A stretch of DNA of 64,000 nucleotides from an uncultured Clostridia bacterium. Lineage in GTDB: Bacteria; Bacillota; Clostridia; Christensenellales; UBA1242. The notes under the pieces were generated by a model. The model searched no databases, was not told the origin of the DNA, and saw nothing but the letters and a program-made list of their open reading frames with translations. A program made the position numbers and the translations under genes. This document shows positions 12,901-20,363 of the stretch, piece after piece. The first letter of the stretch is position 1; every line of letters starts with the position of its first letter. Location of the stretch: NCBI GenBank assembly GCA_944381175.1, contig CALWKD010000020.1, forward strand, positions 44,390 through 108,389, read 5' to 3'.

Positions 12901-15900
12901 GCAAGATGCGACTGCCGACAACTTTATGGTAAGCCTCGGAATGTATGGGCAACAAAACTTCTACTTGCAAATTGAAAAGAGAAACCTCTACTTCAAAGAG
13001 CAAATCGTCACCAAGGTGTTTGACAATGAGGATGCTGAGTTTGACTTTGACGATGTGTCGGAAATCCTCGACGGAGTTTTGGCAAAAGACCTTGAGAGCC
13101 TTTCACTCAACATAAGACTTACCGAAAATGGAGCGGTTGCAAAATATGTTGGATATTCCTACACTGTGGAAGCAACACTCTTTGGTGGAGATGCAAATTA
13201 CACCCTGAATCTGACGACTTCTGAAGGAATTGCAGTTATTGGAACGATCACTCCAGCGGACATCACAATCACGATTGACAGCCAGGCATTTGTCTATGGA
13301 GAAGATATTGTGCTTGAATATACATACTCGACAGATATTGATTTGACCTACTATGAAAAAGGCATAAGCATCAATGTCGTTCCGATTGCTTCGGATGATG
13401 ATTATTCAACAAGTGGGGCTTTGAAAGTCGGAGAATATGATGCTGTTTGCGTGCTCAGCAGTCCAGATTTCAAAGCGGTTTATGTTGTGAATGGCGAAGA
13501 GTCGGATGTTCTTGACCAAATTCAAATCACGATTATCAAGAAGGAACTTTCTTTGCAAGGTGTCACTGAGGCTTTGCAGGAAATATTCACAAAGACTTAC
13601 GATGGATCAAATGAAGTTAAACTTCAAAACGACGACGGAACAAGCAGAGTGAACCTTCTTGGAGTTGTAAGCAAGCAGCAGTCTGCAGGAGAAGGTGAGG
13701 AAGTTTCTGTCTTGACAGATGATGTCACTTTGGTTTCGGCAACTTATGCGTCCGAATATATTGGACAATCTATCGAAATCGTATTCAATCTCTCAGGTGT
13801 TGATGTTGAAAACTACAACTTGACCTCTTGGAACTATGGTGTGATTGAGGCGATTGTGGTCGGATTGAACTTCAACTATAACGCAGAGGGCAATAATGTC
13901 AAGTCAAATGTTGAAAACGCAAATTTGCAACAAATAAACATTCTTGCTTTCCCATTTATGTCGCAGGCGAACTTGACCTCAAACTCTGCTGACACAAACA
14001 CCACCTCAATCAGAAACTTCCCAACAATGCTCACAGGAAAGACTGGAAACACCTTTGTTGGTTGGACGATGTCGTTTGGAAACATCGCTGAGGGCAGTGA
14101 AAATTACAACTATCTTATGGCAGTTTTGAAAAACATTGGGATGGAATACACTTATTCTGCCGATGCGGAAGAGTTTGTGGTGAATGTTGGCAATGACGCG
14201 GACACGGTTGAACTTTTGAATTCGTTGCTTCAAAACGAAGCCGACAATTTGGGATATTATTACAAAAACCACGAAGACATCTCTTTCCAATTTGATGCGG
14301 TTTGGGATATTAACAAAATCACCGTAAATATCAAGATTGCGGATGAAAATGGAGAAGATTCCACTTATGGAGTTGTCCAACTTGAGACCAGCAGTGGCGT
14401 AAGCACTGAGATTACCTCGACTTACAGCGGAACATTTGATTATGGCACGAGGTTGGTTTTGACAGCAAAGGCAAATCCGCATTGCACATATTATGGCTTC
14501 TACAACGCAACAGGAAGCATACACTATGACAACAATGTCGCAAGCGGAGTGACAGTCTCCACAGGTGAGGACGGAGTTGTGTTGGCGGTGGAGAGCCTTG
14601 GCACTGCTTACAACTTTGTCGCAAGATTTAAAGCGGACGAAGTTCAGGTCAATGTTGATTTGACGGACGCAACAAACGCGACAATCTCCTCATCTGGCTT
14701 TGTCAGCAACTCGCAAGGACTTTACACTTGGAACACCACTTATCTTGCTTTGGAAGATTTCACCTTGGCGGATATTGGCTTGAGCAGAGTTGGATACAAT
14801 GTCAATAGTTTCAGCGACGGACAGACCACCATAACAAGCACCGATTTTGAGAGCACAAACATCAGTGACCTGCTTTCAGAACAGCAGAGTTCAATCACTC
14901 TCACGCCAGAATTTGAGGCGGTTGGAGTTGTTGTGACGCTGGATTTCAACGACGACACGACGGAAGATATTCAAATCAGCGTTCCATTTGGACAGAACTA
15001 TGCAAGTGCGTCAGGTTGGATTGAGACGCCGACTTATCTTGGACACAAGTTTGAGGGCTGGTATGATTCCTTCTCTGGAGAGATCGTGACGGGGCAGACC
15101 GTTCTCACGACGACCGACAGTCGAACACTCACGGCGACTTGGTCAAAAGAAAAATACAGCGTGACCATAACGACGGAAAATGCGGACATCACTTCGGAGG
15201 TTTTGACTGGAGCAGAAAATGTTTACACTGCGGCTGAGGTTGAATTTGACAGTTCAGTAAGTTTCAAAGTCACTCCAAAAGCGGGTTACACTTTGGAAAA
15301 TGCTGAAGAGTGGAACGAAAACTTCCAAATCACGCCAGAAGATGACGGCTCTGTGACAGTAAACTTCAAAATGCCAGCAGGAAACATCGAATGTCAGATT
15401 GTTGCCACAGCAGTCAAGAACAATGTGACAATAAGTGGCGACCATTTGGGAGAAATTTTGGCATATGATGTGACTGGAGAAGAGACGCCGATTGATTTTG
15501 AGGGCACAACCATACCTATTGAGACGGGGAAAGTCTTGAAATTGGTTGTCTCTGCCACATATGGCTTCCAGATGACTGACGAAGTTTCTTGTGATGACGA
15601 AAATGTTTCGATTTTGAGAGAAGTAAGCGGTGGAGTGCTCACCTTGACGATTTCAAACATTGTTGGAGACACAAATATCACACTGAATACCATTGAGACA
15701 ATCAATGATGTGACAATCAAGTTCAGTGACAGCAGTGTGATTGAAGACTTGATTGTTGGCGGTGTGAATTACAGAGATTTTGCAAATCTTGCACCTTTCC
15801 AAGTCAACACTGGTGACGAACTGGAGATGTATTTGAAGTTTGTGCACGGGTTTGAGTATGATTCTTACTTCACGGACGGAGAATTTGAAGTTGTTTCCGC

Positions 15901-18900
15901 TCTTGCAACGGAAGGCGATTTTGCAACTGAAGGATATTACAAAGTCGTTGTTTCAAATGTCACCGATGACGGAGAGATAACGCTCACAAGCAAACTCTCC
16001 AAATTCACTTTGAATTTTGTGGTTAGGTCTTTCGACGAAAATAAAGTGGAAGTGACAGAGCCAGAAAACAAGATTTTGGTTGACGGAGAAGAGGCTGGGG
16101 CTGAGATTGAGGCTGACTTTGGCTCGACTGTCACACTCACCTATTCGATGTCTGACATTTACAGTTTTGCAGGTTGGAGCAAAGACGGCGTCAATGTGTT
16201 CAGTATGGAGAGTGAGTTGGAATATGAAATTTCTGACAATGAAACCATTTATGCAATCTTCTCTTCGATGATATTCAACATAAGATTCTCGACATACAAC
16301 TACTATGTGCTGAACTCCGAATATGGTGATCCATCTGCAGAAAGAATTGTTTATCAAGAGATTGCGGGAAGAGGTGAGAGTTTTGTTGATGTCGACACAA
16401 ATCAAACCATTTCCTCTTTGGAACTCTACTTTGGCTCGAGCAAGACTCTTCGATACACCGTTCCGACTGGATACAGATATTATGGAATTGGATACAGAGA
16501 TGGAAACGATTTTGTTATGCTTGAAATCGACGAGACAAGTTCGAGAACGGTTGAGTTCACTCTTTCAAGTTTGACGCTTGATGAAGACTTGGCAAATCTG
16601 ACAATTTACGCAGTCGTTAGGGCATACAGTTTCGACATAAACATCAACACTGCAGTGGACATTGACAGCGTCAGAGAGTCGAATGAAGATGTCGGCGGAG
16701 TGAGACTGCAAAGTTCTTCAGGAGAAGAGACAAACCAATATGGTTATGTTGACGGCACAAGAGTGCATTACAGTGAAAACGACTTTGTTGACGGAAGTCT
16801 TGTTGATGACAGGCAGTTCACTGTTGTCGGCTACACTGGAGAAGATGTTTACATCCGCGTGGATGTGAAGAAAGCGGGATACAGGTTCTACGATATTGTG
16901 TCAAACACAGACTCTGTCACACTGTCCGAAGTGGAACGCGGAGAAAACTATGTTATCTATGTCATCAGAGGTGCTGTTGGAGGCACAACGATTGATATTG
17001 ATGTGCTGTTTAGACCAAACTTAAACAACATTAAAATAGGCTTTAAATATGCAGAGAACGATGTCAACGGCGGGGCAATCACATATGCGGTTGACAGCGA
17101 AAATGCAAACAAAGTCTGGGCATCGGGAAGAGATTATTCCTCAATCACCGTTGCGGGCTACACGGACAGTTTCTTTGAAGTGTATGTGTATGTCAAACTT
17201 GGCTATTATGTTGACCCAAGCAATATTGAAATTCTTTGTGCGGATGATATAATCGACAGAGACTCAATCGAATACACAGCACTTTCTGTCGAGGACGGAT
17301 ACACGGGAAGAATCAAGTTTGTTGTCAAAGATTATTTGCAGGCGAGCGAGATTTACATAACCTTGAAAGCCTATTCTTACACAGTCAAACTTGTGGAAGA
17401 TGAAGAGACTTTGGTTGTGATAAGAAATGTCGAGTTTGGCTCGCGTATGAATCTCTATCAACAAAACCAAGACAACATTGAGATTTCCGAAACAGAAGAG
17501 AGGATAATGTTTGTCGACGGAAAGTTGGCGTTCAATATGCAAAGAGAGAATTACAACTTTGAGGGCTTCTTCACAAGCGAAAATGGTGTTGGCGTGAGAT
17601 ATATTGACGGAAATGGAGATGTTGTGCTGGAGTGGAACGAAAGTGGTTACCGCCAGAACACAATCACCTCGAAATACGAACTCACCGAAAACGCCTTCTT
17701 CAACACTGAAACAGGCGAAATGGAAATCACACTTTACTTGTATTGGTCTTATTACAAAACAAGAATCAGTTTTGAACTTGTTCCAAACGCAAACTTCAAT
17801 GTCACAGCACAAGATATGGTGACGGGCGTTGATTATGCAAATTCGTGGTTCTATCCGACATCGCCGATGTATATTGAGGTTGCGTTCAACACCAATATCT
17901 ATATCGTCGCTCCAGAACTCAGCGGATACAAGTTCTACAAGTTCATCATCCAGCAAAGAGATATTGACGGGAATTGGCTTGAGGAAGTTGTCACATTCTC
18001 AGACGAAGTGCCTTGGTCGACAAACGAAAGCGACAAGATTGTCGAGGTCAACATTCAAGTTGTTTACTTTGCAATGGTTGAAGTTGTGGTGTATGGCGGT
18101 GAAGGAAGTTTCACAATCGTTCAAGACTCGTCGGATGCACAGGCGGTGGCTCTTGTGGAACAGAACTATGTTGACACCACAAAACCATTCGACCTTGTTG
18201 CAGTTTTTGATGAAAACAACTTTGAATTTGTCAGATGGAACAACCTCACAAATGGACAATCTTGGGCAGGGCAGACTTGGGCAGGGCTGATGATTGACTC
18301 AAAGACCACTCTCATTATGAACATCCAAGGCAAGACCTTTGTGATAAGTTTTGCAGATGAGGCAGACCAGATGTATGATTACACCTTCGGACGAATCTTG
18401 TCAGTGATGACCGAATCGGCGGACGGAACGTCACGGGCATACAGCCTTGGCTCTTACGTTGCAAACAACTTCACTCCGACAAGGACTGAGGTTGAGGCGA
18501 GAGTTGGAGACAAAGTGACCTTTGTGCTCTCAATTGACTATGGATTTGCAGTTGTGTGGAACAGAGATGACATAACATTTGCAAATTACACGGGCGGATT
18601 GTATTACTTTGAGATGACGGTCGGGGATTGTCCTCCAGATTCACTTATGCGAATTTTGCCTGAGTTTGAAAATGAAATTGTCTCAATTTACATAAACAGA
18701 GATTTCATCGAGTCTGACATAGAGGAAAACACAATTGATATGAACTCCGTTTCAATGGCAGGTTACACGACCTACAACGGAACTCGAACGGACTTTGTGT
18801 CAAGTGCATACAATGTGGAGAGCATTTTGATTGGACTTGTGACAAATGACAGATACGGCGTCGCTTCGATCGTGGTGAGAAACTATGAGAAGGAGTTTAG

Positions 18901-19492
18901 GAACATCTCAGATTTCACTGATGAAGACGGAAACATTATCTTCACAAAAGAGTTCCTTGAAGGAAACGGAATTGTCGGAGTTATTCAAATTGACATCAAA
19001 TACCAAAGACTGCACTGGGAAGATGAAAGTTATGTTGGCTTGCTCTTTGAGGGTGAGGGAACAGATGATGACCCATTCAGAATTTCTTCCGCTGAGGAGT
19101 TGGCTCTTATGATGCAATTGTGCAACTCTGGGGCGACTTACGGAAACGGCAAGATGTACAGAAGTGCAAGTTACATCTTGACAGACGACATTGTTTTGTC
19201 TGAGCGATTCTGGACACCAATCGGGACTGTTGAATATTCATTCAATGGCTACTTCAATTTCAATAACCACACTGTGAAAGGAATCTACAACGCTTATTAT
19301 TATGACACTGTAAGTTATGGAGGATTGTTTGGCGTGTTGTCGCCAAATGCGGTCATTGTTATGAGAGTTGAAAACCTTTGGTATGTCTATTTGATAGTTG
19401 GAATTGTTGTGATTTTGATTGTGATTTTGGTCACCTCAATTCTGGTTTCAAGAAAGAAGAAGAAAGCAAGACAAAGGCTTGCAAACAAGTAA
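971..19492 (+). CDS. Giant (6173 aa) exported, membrane-anchored adhesin-like protein with GLUG, MBG/YDG-type and InlB-B-type repeats
   Basis: An 18.5-kb uninterrupted gene with a strong RBS (AAGGAGAGGG) before the ATG. Residues 1-33 are a signal peptide (basic start, hydrophobic core, likely cleavage after VYA). Residues ~80-460 and ~478-640 contain GLUG-type beta-helix modules (GTFDGNGHTIYNL, VGGLIGNA, GVFLGNGHTISGI), the second introduced by a GxGxxxxPYLIRTAADL starter. InlB B-repeat/Listeria-Bacteroides-like units occur near residue 1930 and again from about 4300 onward (FNRNGGTF, FEGWYDS, LTATWSK). Residues ~2920-4300 hold MBG/YDG-like Ig repeats (KVYDGETQAYF, KTYDGSNEV, each followed by a VGT/VGQ strand and NYxL). 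Near 6026-6122 a third GLUG-type starter and module (PFRISSAEELALM, FWTPIG) sits just before one TM helix (~6138-6160) and a basic tail. There is no LPXTG. Function is inferred as adhesion or surface structure; no enzyme domain was recognised. Confidence 0.9.
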   Translation: MKRKSIFLFLSVFVLSLCTTLGLVKLGDEEVYAESTTASVWDGTYKSETYGSDYYTEGTEVHILTADGFSYFAKRVADGVTYLNQTIILESDIDLASHEWTPIGTASNSFRGTFDGNGHTIYNLKITNSSTDVGLFGYTTGVVNNLVLEDIDINVSGATSVGGLIGNANYQSKTLSNISVSGNIVATNVRYVGGVVGCSQTQLIRNASTILSRVDIETSSMPSNSAVGGIFGSFSAGVGTLEQLAFEGSINSGASYIGGLFGELGSFSTLRNSYVKADMHRTYDINLITTYLGGIVGNINNTLDVNAELYNLYADIYPFIFIPIEGEEGAYYMDNNDPENLYQSGLFGNIRNNSQASFTIKNNLVLVEKVNTKDSSYTFNNFFYNPNGASVTASNNWISADSLDEISDDSILSLEDFYLQQSFYANENYFDQSDKYKWDFEDVWYVDKTMGWHPKLISLKNIGNPNNDTDYSYEDRLQGDGSAGAPYLIRTAADLGYLSVNYSEDYQDKWFSLENDINLIGKTWQPIGANPSVPFSGVFLGNGHTISGITCSLQYQYSYHGLFGVTEDALICDLTIEDIRFINEGTGDTNNTSDKNGYMGAFVGYAKAGTYLDNCVDNSGVDGLYSVGKVDGNTPRALTIIYGKKNYNGTSTAVNTLKLENVSDYGIGYDVEIDYDGGVLYYGKTFNLTDIANNYTDYISLEHRYGNRMLFLQNPSTGNFLENIRPVSAFNDKNNIYGRVWWWDQFLLANSLPQSSDLAGYVDLLLIKKGSRVVSYSKVSDGTVVTHNESANFDEGELVSQDYIRFLPGYGVINIDATWLAGIKANYEKMPNKTVEVHYNEYEKTHFGAESDADYLSKTFEVEYDSILWNDYNEIFDRYPTKDGRALLRGEDFYIEDFYLDAEFEERLEGGIDSNGELENMELGKLSKGSFVNNTFFPEDTINLYAKWVGSEDAIYQLKIKFSTVEDIALGNLDLSQAIESVSLSSFDGDNQVLLKSQQEFTVESDGTVIVDFDYNTLYSNLATNGLQLVIKLKTGYEFSQPVSLVDFASGEGGSSYDYSFGHLTIKGESQDTIITSSNTFSQSAFERGISFLNLVGDYQIDVTIQKQSFSTKLNIVPDEIYFSLAPNVGNVTEVAVYEKGMTSDPSTTTPSTTYSINNADGEYVGLDVLNNVLIYSDDMVGANATLGEGLRLGESGFVLFRYTLLDGSTRYFGYVRSESSETVEGILTNYTIYTLQEVEYTNGEWQIVDILASLTLNESGEDYLSVTYLTNAEFVFLTTVRDLESESFYSDYTVFGENCPNATTEVLARAETGNTAKFMHIFTVTDILSESVTNSSSQIWRDSRTNPDVVETINIVTKYTKVTFGFKLVDQEGNTFANAPAGGINASSSSFSISQNGEVISVPIQVTASNYYRMFEIFDNLNRARTLVFKDQSGSYDGEYNIYVEVEAISVDEDSFETPEDAQQDADNYIASFNANNTQYLGASSFTFNTGAREDGNGRYAGDSYTFNLTYGNNSYDLRPGRYTIYVVCEPINYSLTYQTKFVEYKEDGYTKDQFKDESGENAPTISATKVISDEESTTIKQGQFELSYDDSISMDTALGENKAYSFYDWYVQGENWEGFLSNIASYDKDDFSFTYNDIYDRLSIGGVSNSITTTRRSYGMTLTAVYVRKEVHFTLDEQISIVGEDLNVDPTSYGMEINFVDVRQYDYIYQYGKSPEIEVAFEKTGNSADAYYFVGFNINNSNGDTVQTYKLEDGQIFESQVIDEWILDKLENEDTMAVTTTYSIVPILARKQTNIYFLSGTGEGIDGHYTDGRAGKVFDVDENETTDTQVLIQNVNVNDRLYLNGENSAMVGGQLETNIILDEVFASRTGYSLPDNGYWVLSNGTNTWNDINGSTLYITSNYFLGTSDEEILIDLYVYRTWTPNNFNVIFNRNGGTFTGELGGNESITITATYDSPISNILTADDITVTGQQLLGWTIEQDNEATLIFDESGEAQTYVDVIDEDGNYIRADDLNVYALWGSRQYTVRLVTNGANTIAGETAEEFIDFEIYYGDTFAEVFEEYGLTAGDNAPTREGFNFVGVYASGVYVQTITSDTIFNTDIPGCALNEGSGISLTLYIEWEFDEDYLDLQLTNPTLERQYSGLDEVFTLGEFFANGYTANGYIVEVEDDQVSITLDEDVHAQVNVSLTSDNLAVLADSSLRVKNVGSYSANLVLTVEDLISAGTILHTQSLTLYVEIGQASLDVSIERDNETVWLSNVKRIMKSFVSASVQVRIESVSNFDAFVNNVMKSLDSTIPEQPSNSDVYQFVMYKHYQMMTSQNYTLYKEMTYADFAELKQTSQQEIEDLVDVLYFFEFYDDDAEETIEIDYYNSAIVMTSESVSNPRSEIAIDRVEIFSESSLNVGASYYFAAYLKNAGSSDCLNNYVLNYNANGEAYVYIGEVYILPELLVVENQSETKAMYHSSNADTISLEWQGDRQSTNDYGINTYYQIGEDLFAFANLYTSNTGKELEDVEFSFVNDENYLYYSDVSIIRRVLENGEYVYYDVTYYFKLILDEDDIFTILNIDGVALVEISARFLTMNDGMIDLTDLPSSVSQELLRITQITYDLGDGQGERRLVDSENGYLQEGMLEVGGYVIAEIEQNNSNTISATLSKFVQTVTIVTTEKDASQYISLYKWTNETLYNIDGTMESNTSYTIEKDEIETTEGEVTTYNMSAIYTDLVYVSYNLNFPSNHTTTSLDYSWLQLGQSTVDDLFLPAEDGFKLATLTAQKPDGTTVSYEELFDSTDGIFRGISNTARHTKVVLDAKWEIDDIQYSQLMTEYKTSVHGFDYLSVNSIVTILNLNPDLFTYTYEWFKGDELISMGATFTLESNGVVEDSGQYSLVVTATVKKEFLSTAFVSSEGATKSIELSFSLEFIKNKLMGLTFEGEQEFDYDATDHIGDWYIVAEYLVYDSALGDYGTVENYIVEYFTGATNLDFSISFKDEEVSQMRNAGTYIISVSGLDLVYSNAAEFGSETFEVTINPYQVELSENNISFSKYFNTDDQSLTREIFFVETVGLTFEREAGEDVGEYEIYLSAVSDSIKENYIFKMNDVVVFENGAQTENGASTSVGTFEILTSGNLRVYYEETEENPQTIETSYSAEGFSIELDGFVLKIYNGSSLFKSIDLKLYDVTLGEDVEDEEILAIITENFSDVVINFFDTSAHQSVTNSGTYSYSFINLDGISKYYSDVVFAPGYQFIIGNNAIDVSTMSFDKVYDGETQAYFTISGTKIEDIDSFSGIYISATYANAHVGQTSVSLSLMNKDSGESIANYQLSSQFTTANITKLSARLTISMDKQTYEYGEISTNNLNSHISTTYQVEDLEGNDVSDLLVNGYFNITFTLPTEIMTNANGFVYKGEYQLQASGSFDDFNMTIVTPSFTIAEKTIEKTISAGQFSILSSENVASSYTETYLLNETGDTINLLYYVVGLTAGQPASIGFYDVALSEDTYVSGSVVFVINTDNDGFAVKAEENLVYIVLDTSILTTQYNGADYVLSVNVSNKTLSVTNGTDIKTGAISFVYADTDLEVEDIILESLEIYYGSSTKNFVNVGTYRLNFSATSATHSNLMFKEEYDFVITEKEIDASKIEIKQTYNGGDNFVITDFEGKVPSDNVSLLAKYASTDVGTEIDVNLYLQGSSASNYVLINAENLKGEIEKANAYVELSQTSFVYGSLTLNLGVPYTVTSGGVTVSSSQHNITLNIVGATYSAIGYLESGTYDVTLDGSSTSANYNLIFDADQTITVSAYSISVVLATSGQYSFVYGSAESKSTTFTGTYLTSLNEYISLTFTREEGIEVGYYKVISAVSNSKNYTVSSTVDGSDGAFRITKANETIYILMSSDAVVSGDTRQVATIVYDGNLYDRVSVAKKTGDDIYQLVFESSENSSATQYYDLNYYSYDIETNEYTLLSDTVIDGLKATLIFANGIGAGNVGEYLIAVQDATADNFMVSLGMYGQQNFYLQIEKRNLYFKEQIVTKVFDNEDAEFDFDDVSEILDGVLAKDLESLSLNIRLTENGAVAKYVGYSYTVEATLFGGDANYTLNLTTSEGIAVIGTITPADITITIDSQAFVYGEDIVLEYTYSTDIDLTYYEKGISINVVPIASDDDYSTSGALKVGEYDAVCVLSSPDFKAVYVVNGEESDVLDQIQITIIKKELSLQGVTEALQEIFTKTYDGSNEVKLQNDDGTSRVNLLGVVSKQQSAGEGEEVSVLTDDVTLVSATYASEYIGQSIEIVFNLSGVDVENYNLTSWNYGVIEAIVVGLNFNYNAEGNNVKSNVENANLQQINILAFPFMSQANLTSNSADTNTTSIRNFPTMLTGKTGNTFVGWTMSFGNIAEGSENYNYLMAVLKNIGMEYTYSADAEEFVVNVGNDADTVELLNSLLQNEADNLGYYYKNHEDISFQFDAVWDINKITVNIKIADENGEDSTYGVVQLETSSGVSTEITSTYSGTFDYGTRLVLTAKANPHCTYYGFYNATGSIHYDNNVASGVTVSTGEDGVVLAVESLGTAYNFVARFKADEVQVNVDLTDATNATISSSGFVSNSQGLYTWNTTYLALEDFTLADIGLSRVGYNVNSFSDGQTTITSTDFESTNISDLLSEQQSSITLTPEFEAVGVVVTLDFNDDTTEDIQISVPFGQNYASASGWIETPTYLGHKFEGWYDSFSGEIVTGQTVLTTTDSRTLTATWSKEKYSVTITTENADITSEVLTGAENVYTAAEVEFDSSVSFKVTPKAGYTLENAEEWNENFQITPEDDGSVTVNFKMPAGNIECQIVATAVKNNVTISGDHLGEILAYDVTGEETPIDFEGTTIPIETGKVLKLVVSATYGFQMTDEVSCDDENVSILREVSGGVLTLTISNIVGDTNITLNTIETINDVTIKFSDSSVIEDLIVGGVNYRDFANLAPFQVNTGDELEMYLKFVHGFEYDSYFTDGEFEVVSALATEGDFATEGYYKVVVSNVTDDGEITLTSKLSKFTLNFVVRSFDENKVEVTEPENKILVDGEEAGAEIEADFGSTVTLTYSMSDIYSFAGWSKDGVNVFSMESELEYEISDNETIYAIFSSMIFNIRFSTYNYYVLNSEYGDPSAERIVYQEIAGRGESFVDVDTNQTISSLELYFGSSKTLRYTVPTGYRYYGIGYRDGNDFVMLEIDETSSRTVEFTLSSLTLDEDLANLTIYAVVRAYSFDININTAVDIDSVRESNEDVGGVRLQSSSGEETNQYGYVDGTRVHYSENDFVDGSLVDDRQFTVVGYTGEDVYIRVDVKKAGYRFYDIVSNTDSVTLSEVERGENYVIYVIRGAVGGTTIDIDVLFRPNLNNIKIGFKYAENDVNGGAITYAVDSENANKVWASGRDYSSITVAGYTDSFFEVYVYVKLGYYVDPSNIEILCADDIIDRDSIEYTALSVEDGYTGRIKFVVKDYLQASEIYITLKAYSYTVKLVEDEETLVVIRNVEFGSRMNLYQQNQDNIEISETEERIMFVDGKLAFNMQRENYNFEGFFTSENGVGVRYIDGNGDVVLEWNESGYRQNTITSKYELTENAFFNTETGEMEITLYLYWSYYKTRISFELVPNANFNVTAQDMVTGVDYANSWFYPTSPMYIEVAFNTNIYIVAPELSGYKFYKFIIQQRDIDGNWLEEVVTFSDEVPWSTNESDKIVEVNIQVVYFAMVEVVVYGGEGSFTIVQDSSDAQAVALVEQNYVDTTKPFDLVAVFDENNFEFVRWNNLTNGQSWAGQTWAGLMIDSKTTLIMNIQGKTFVISFADEADQMYDYTFGRILSVMTESADGTSRAYSLGSYVANNFTPTRTEVEARVGDKVTFVLSIDYGFAVVWNRDDITFANYTGGLYYFEMTVGDCPPDSLMRILPEFENEIVSIYINRDFIESDIEENTIDMNSVSMAGYTTYNGTRTDFVSSAYNVESILIGLVTNDRYGVASIVVRNYEKEFRNISDFTDEDGNIIFTKEFLEGNGIVGVIQIDIKYQRLHWEDESYVGLLFEGEGTDDDPFRISSAEELALMMQLCNSGATYGNGKMYRSASYILTDDIVLSERFWTPIGTVEYSFNGYFNFNNHTVKGIYNAYYYDTVSYGGLFGVLSPNAVIVMRVENLWYVYLIVGIVVILIVILVTSILVSRKKKKARQRLANK

Positions 19493-19541
19493 TAAAATAT
19501 TTTCGCGACATCGCAAATATAAATAGAGCAAGGAGATAAGT

Positions 19542-20300
19542 ATGGAAATCCTTGCTTTATTTTTTTTGGGGCTTGTCCAAGGCTTGACGGAGTTTTTGCC
19601 AGTTTCATCCTCGGGACATCTTGTTTTGTTTTCTCAAATTTTTGGAATTGAAGAGGAACTTTTTGTGAGCATAATTCTTCATTGTGCGACACTACTTTCA
19701 ATTTTGATTGTCTTTTGGAAAGATGTTTGGCAAATGATAAGTCATCCATTCTCAAAACAGACGATGCTGATTGTTGTCGCAACAATTCCAACTTGCATAA
19801 TCTGCCTTGTCTTGATGCCAATCATAAAACTCTCTTTTTCTGGGATGGTTTTGCCAGTCTGCTTTTTGGTCTCCGCAATTTTACTTTTGCTGAGTGAAAG
19901 AAGCACAAAAAACAAAGAGACGACAGAAATTTCATATAAATCTGCATTCTGGATAGGAGTTGCACAAGGGTTTGCGGTCTTTCCAGGAATTTCTAGGTCT
20001 GGAACAACCATAAGCGCGGGACTTTTCGCTGGAAACAAAAAAGAAGAAGTTGCAAAATTTTCATTTTTGATGTCCATTCCGATAATAATTCTGTCGCTTA
20101 TTATGGAGATTGTGGAGATTGCGATTGGAGGGGTGAGCATAGATGTTTCAGCGGTAGGAATCTCTCTTGCCTCTGTCACAGCATTTTTGGTTGGGATTGT
20201 TGCGATAAAGACGATGCTGAAAATCACAAAAAGTGCCAAACTTAGATACTTTTCCTATTACCTCATCCTCATTTCGATAATTTCTTTGTTTGTGCTATAG
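19542..20300 (+). CDS. uppP: Undecaprenyl-diphosphatase (UppP/BacA family)
   Basis: Integral membrane phosphatase that converts undecaprenyl diphosphate to the monophosphate, recycling the lipid carrier for peptidoglycan and wall polymers; overproduction is known to give bacitracin resistance. At 252 aa it is near the usual length. The family signatures are present: QGLTEFLPVSSSGH at residues 13-26 (catalytic Glu region) and PGISRSGTT in the second half, with about seven or eight hydrophobic segments. AAGGAG lies 8 nt before the ATG. It starts 49 nt after the giant surface gene with no clear terminator between them, so some read-through is possible. The Ca2+ ATPase follows 63 nt later. Confidence 0.95.
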   Translation: MEILALFFLGLVQGLTEFLPVSSSGHLVLFSQIFGIEEELFVSIILHCATLLSILIVFWKDVWQMISHPFSKQTMLIVVATIPTCIICLVLMPIIKLSFSGMVLPVCFLVSAILLLLSERSTKNKETTEISYKSAFWIGVAQGFAVFPGISRSGTTISAGLFAGNKKEEVAKFSFLMSIPIIILSLIMEIVEIAIGGVSIDVSAVGISLASVTAFLVGIVAIKTMLKITKSAKLRYFSYYLILISIISLFVL

Positions 20301-20363
20301 AGAAATTTGTCGAAAAGTGCTATTTGCAAAAACCAAAACCATAAACATATCGCAGGAGTGATT

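Noticed and set aside
9730-13860. CRISPR-like periodicity in the giant gene
   Set aside because: The repeats are protein-level Ig-type domains with divergent DNA; no identical short repeats with spacers occur. No CRISPR array, insertion sequence or tRNA gene was recognised in the window.
17264-17956. 230-codon open frame on the minus strand inside the giant surface gene (also 14006-14524, 172 codons)
   Set aside because: Opposite a clearly coding frame with no RBS, promoter or family resemblance; long antisense frames arise here from the codon bias of the repeat-rich gene.
18259-18290. Tandem DNA repeat encoding WAGQTWAG
   Set aside because: Only two imperfect copies within coding sequence; too short to be meaningful.
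20307-20363. TTG-initiated N-terminal extension of the P-type ATPase
   Set aside because: No RBS before the TTG, untypical residues, and AGGAG is placed correctly for GTG 20364.
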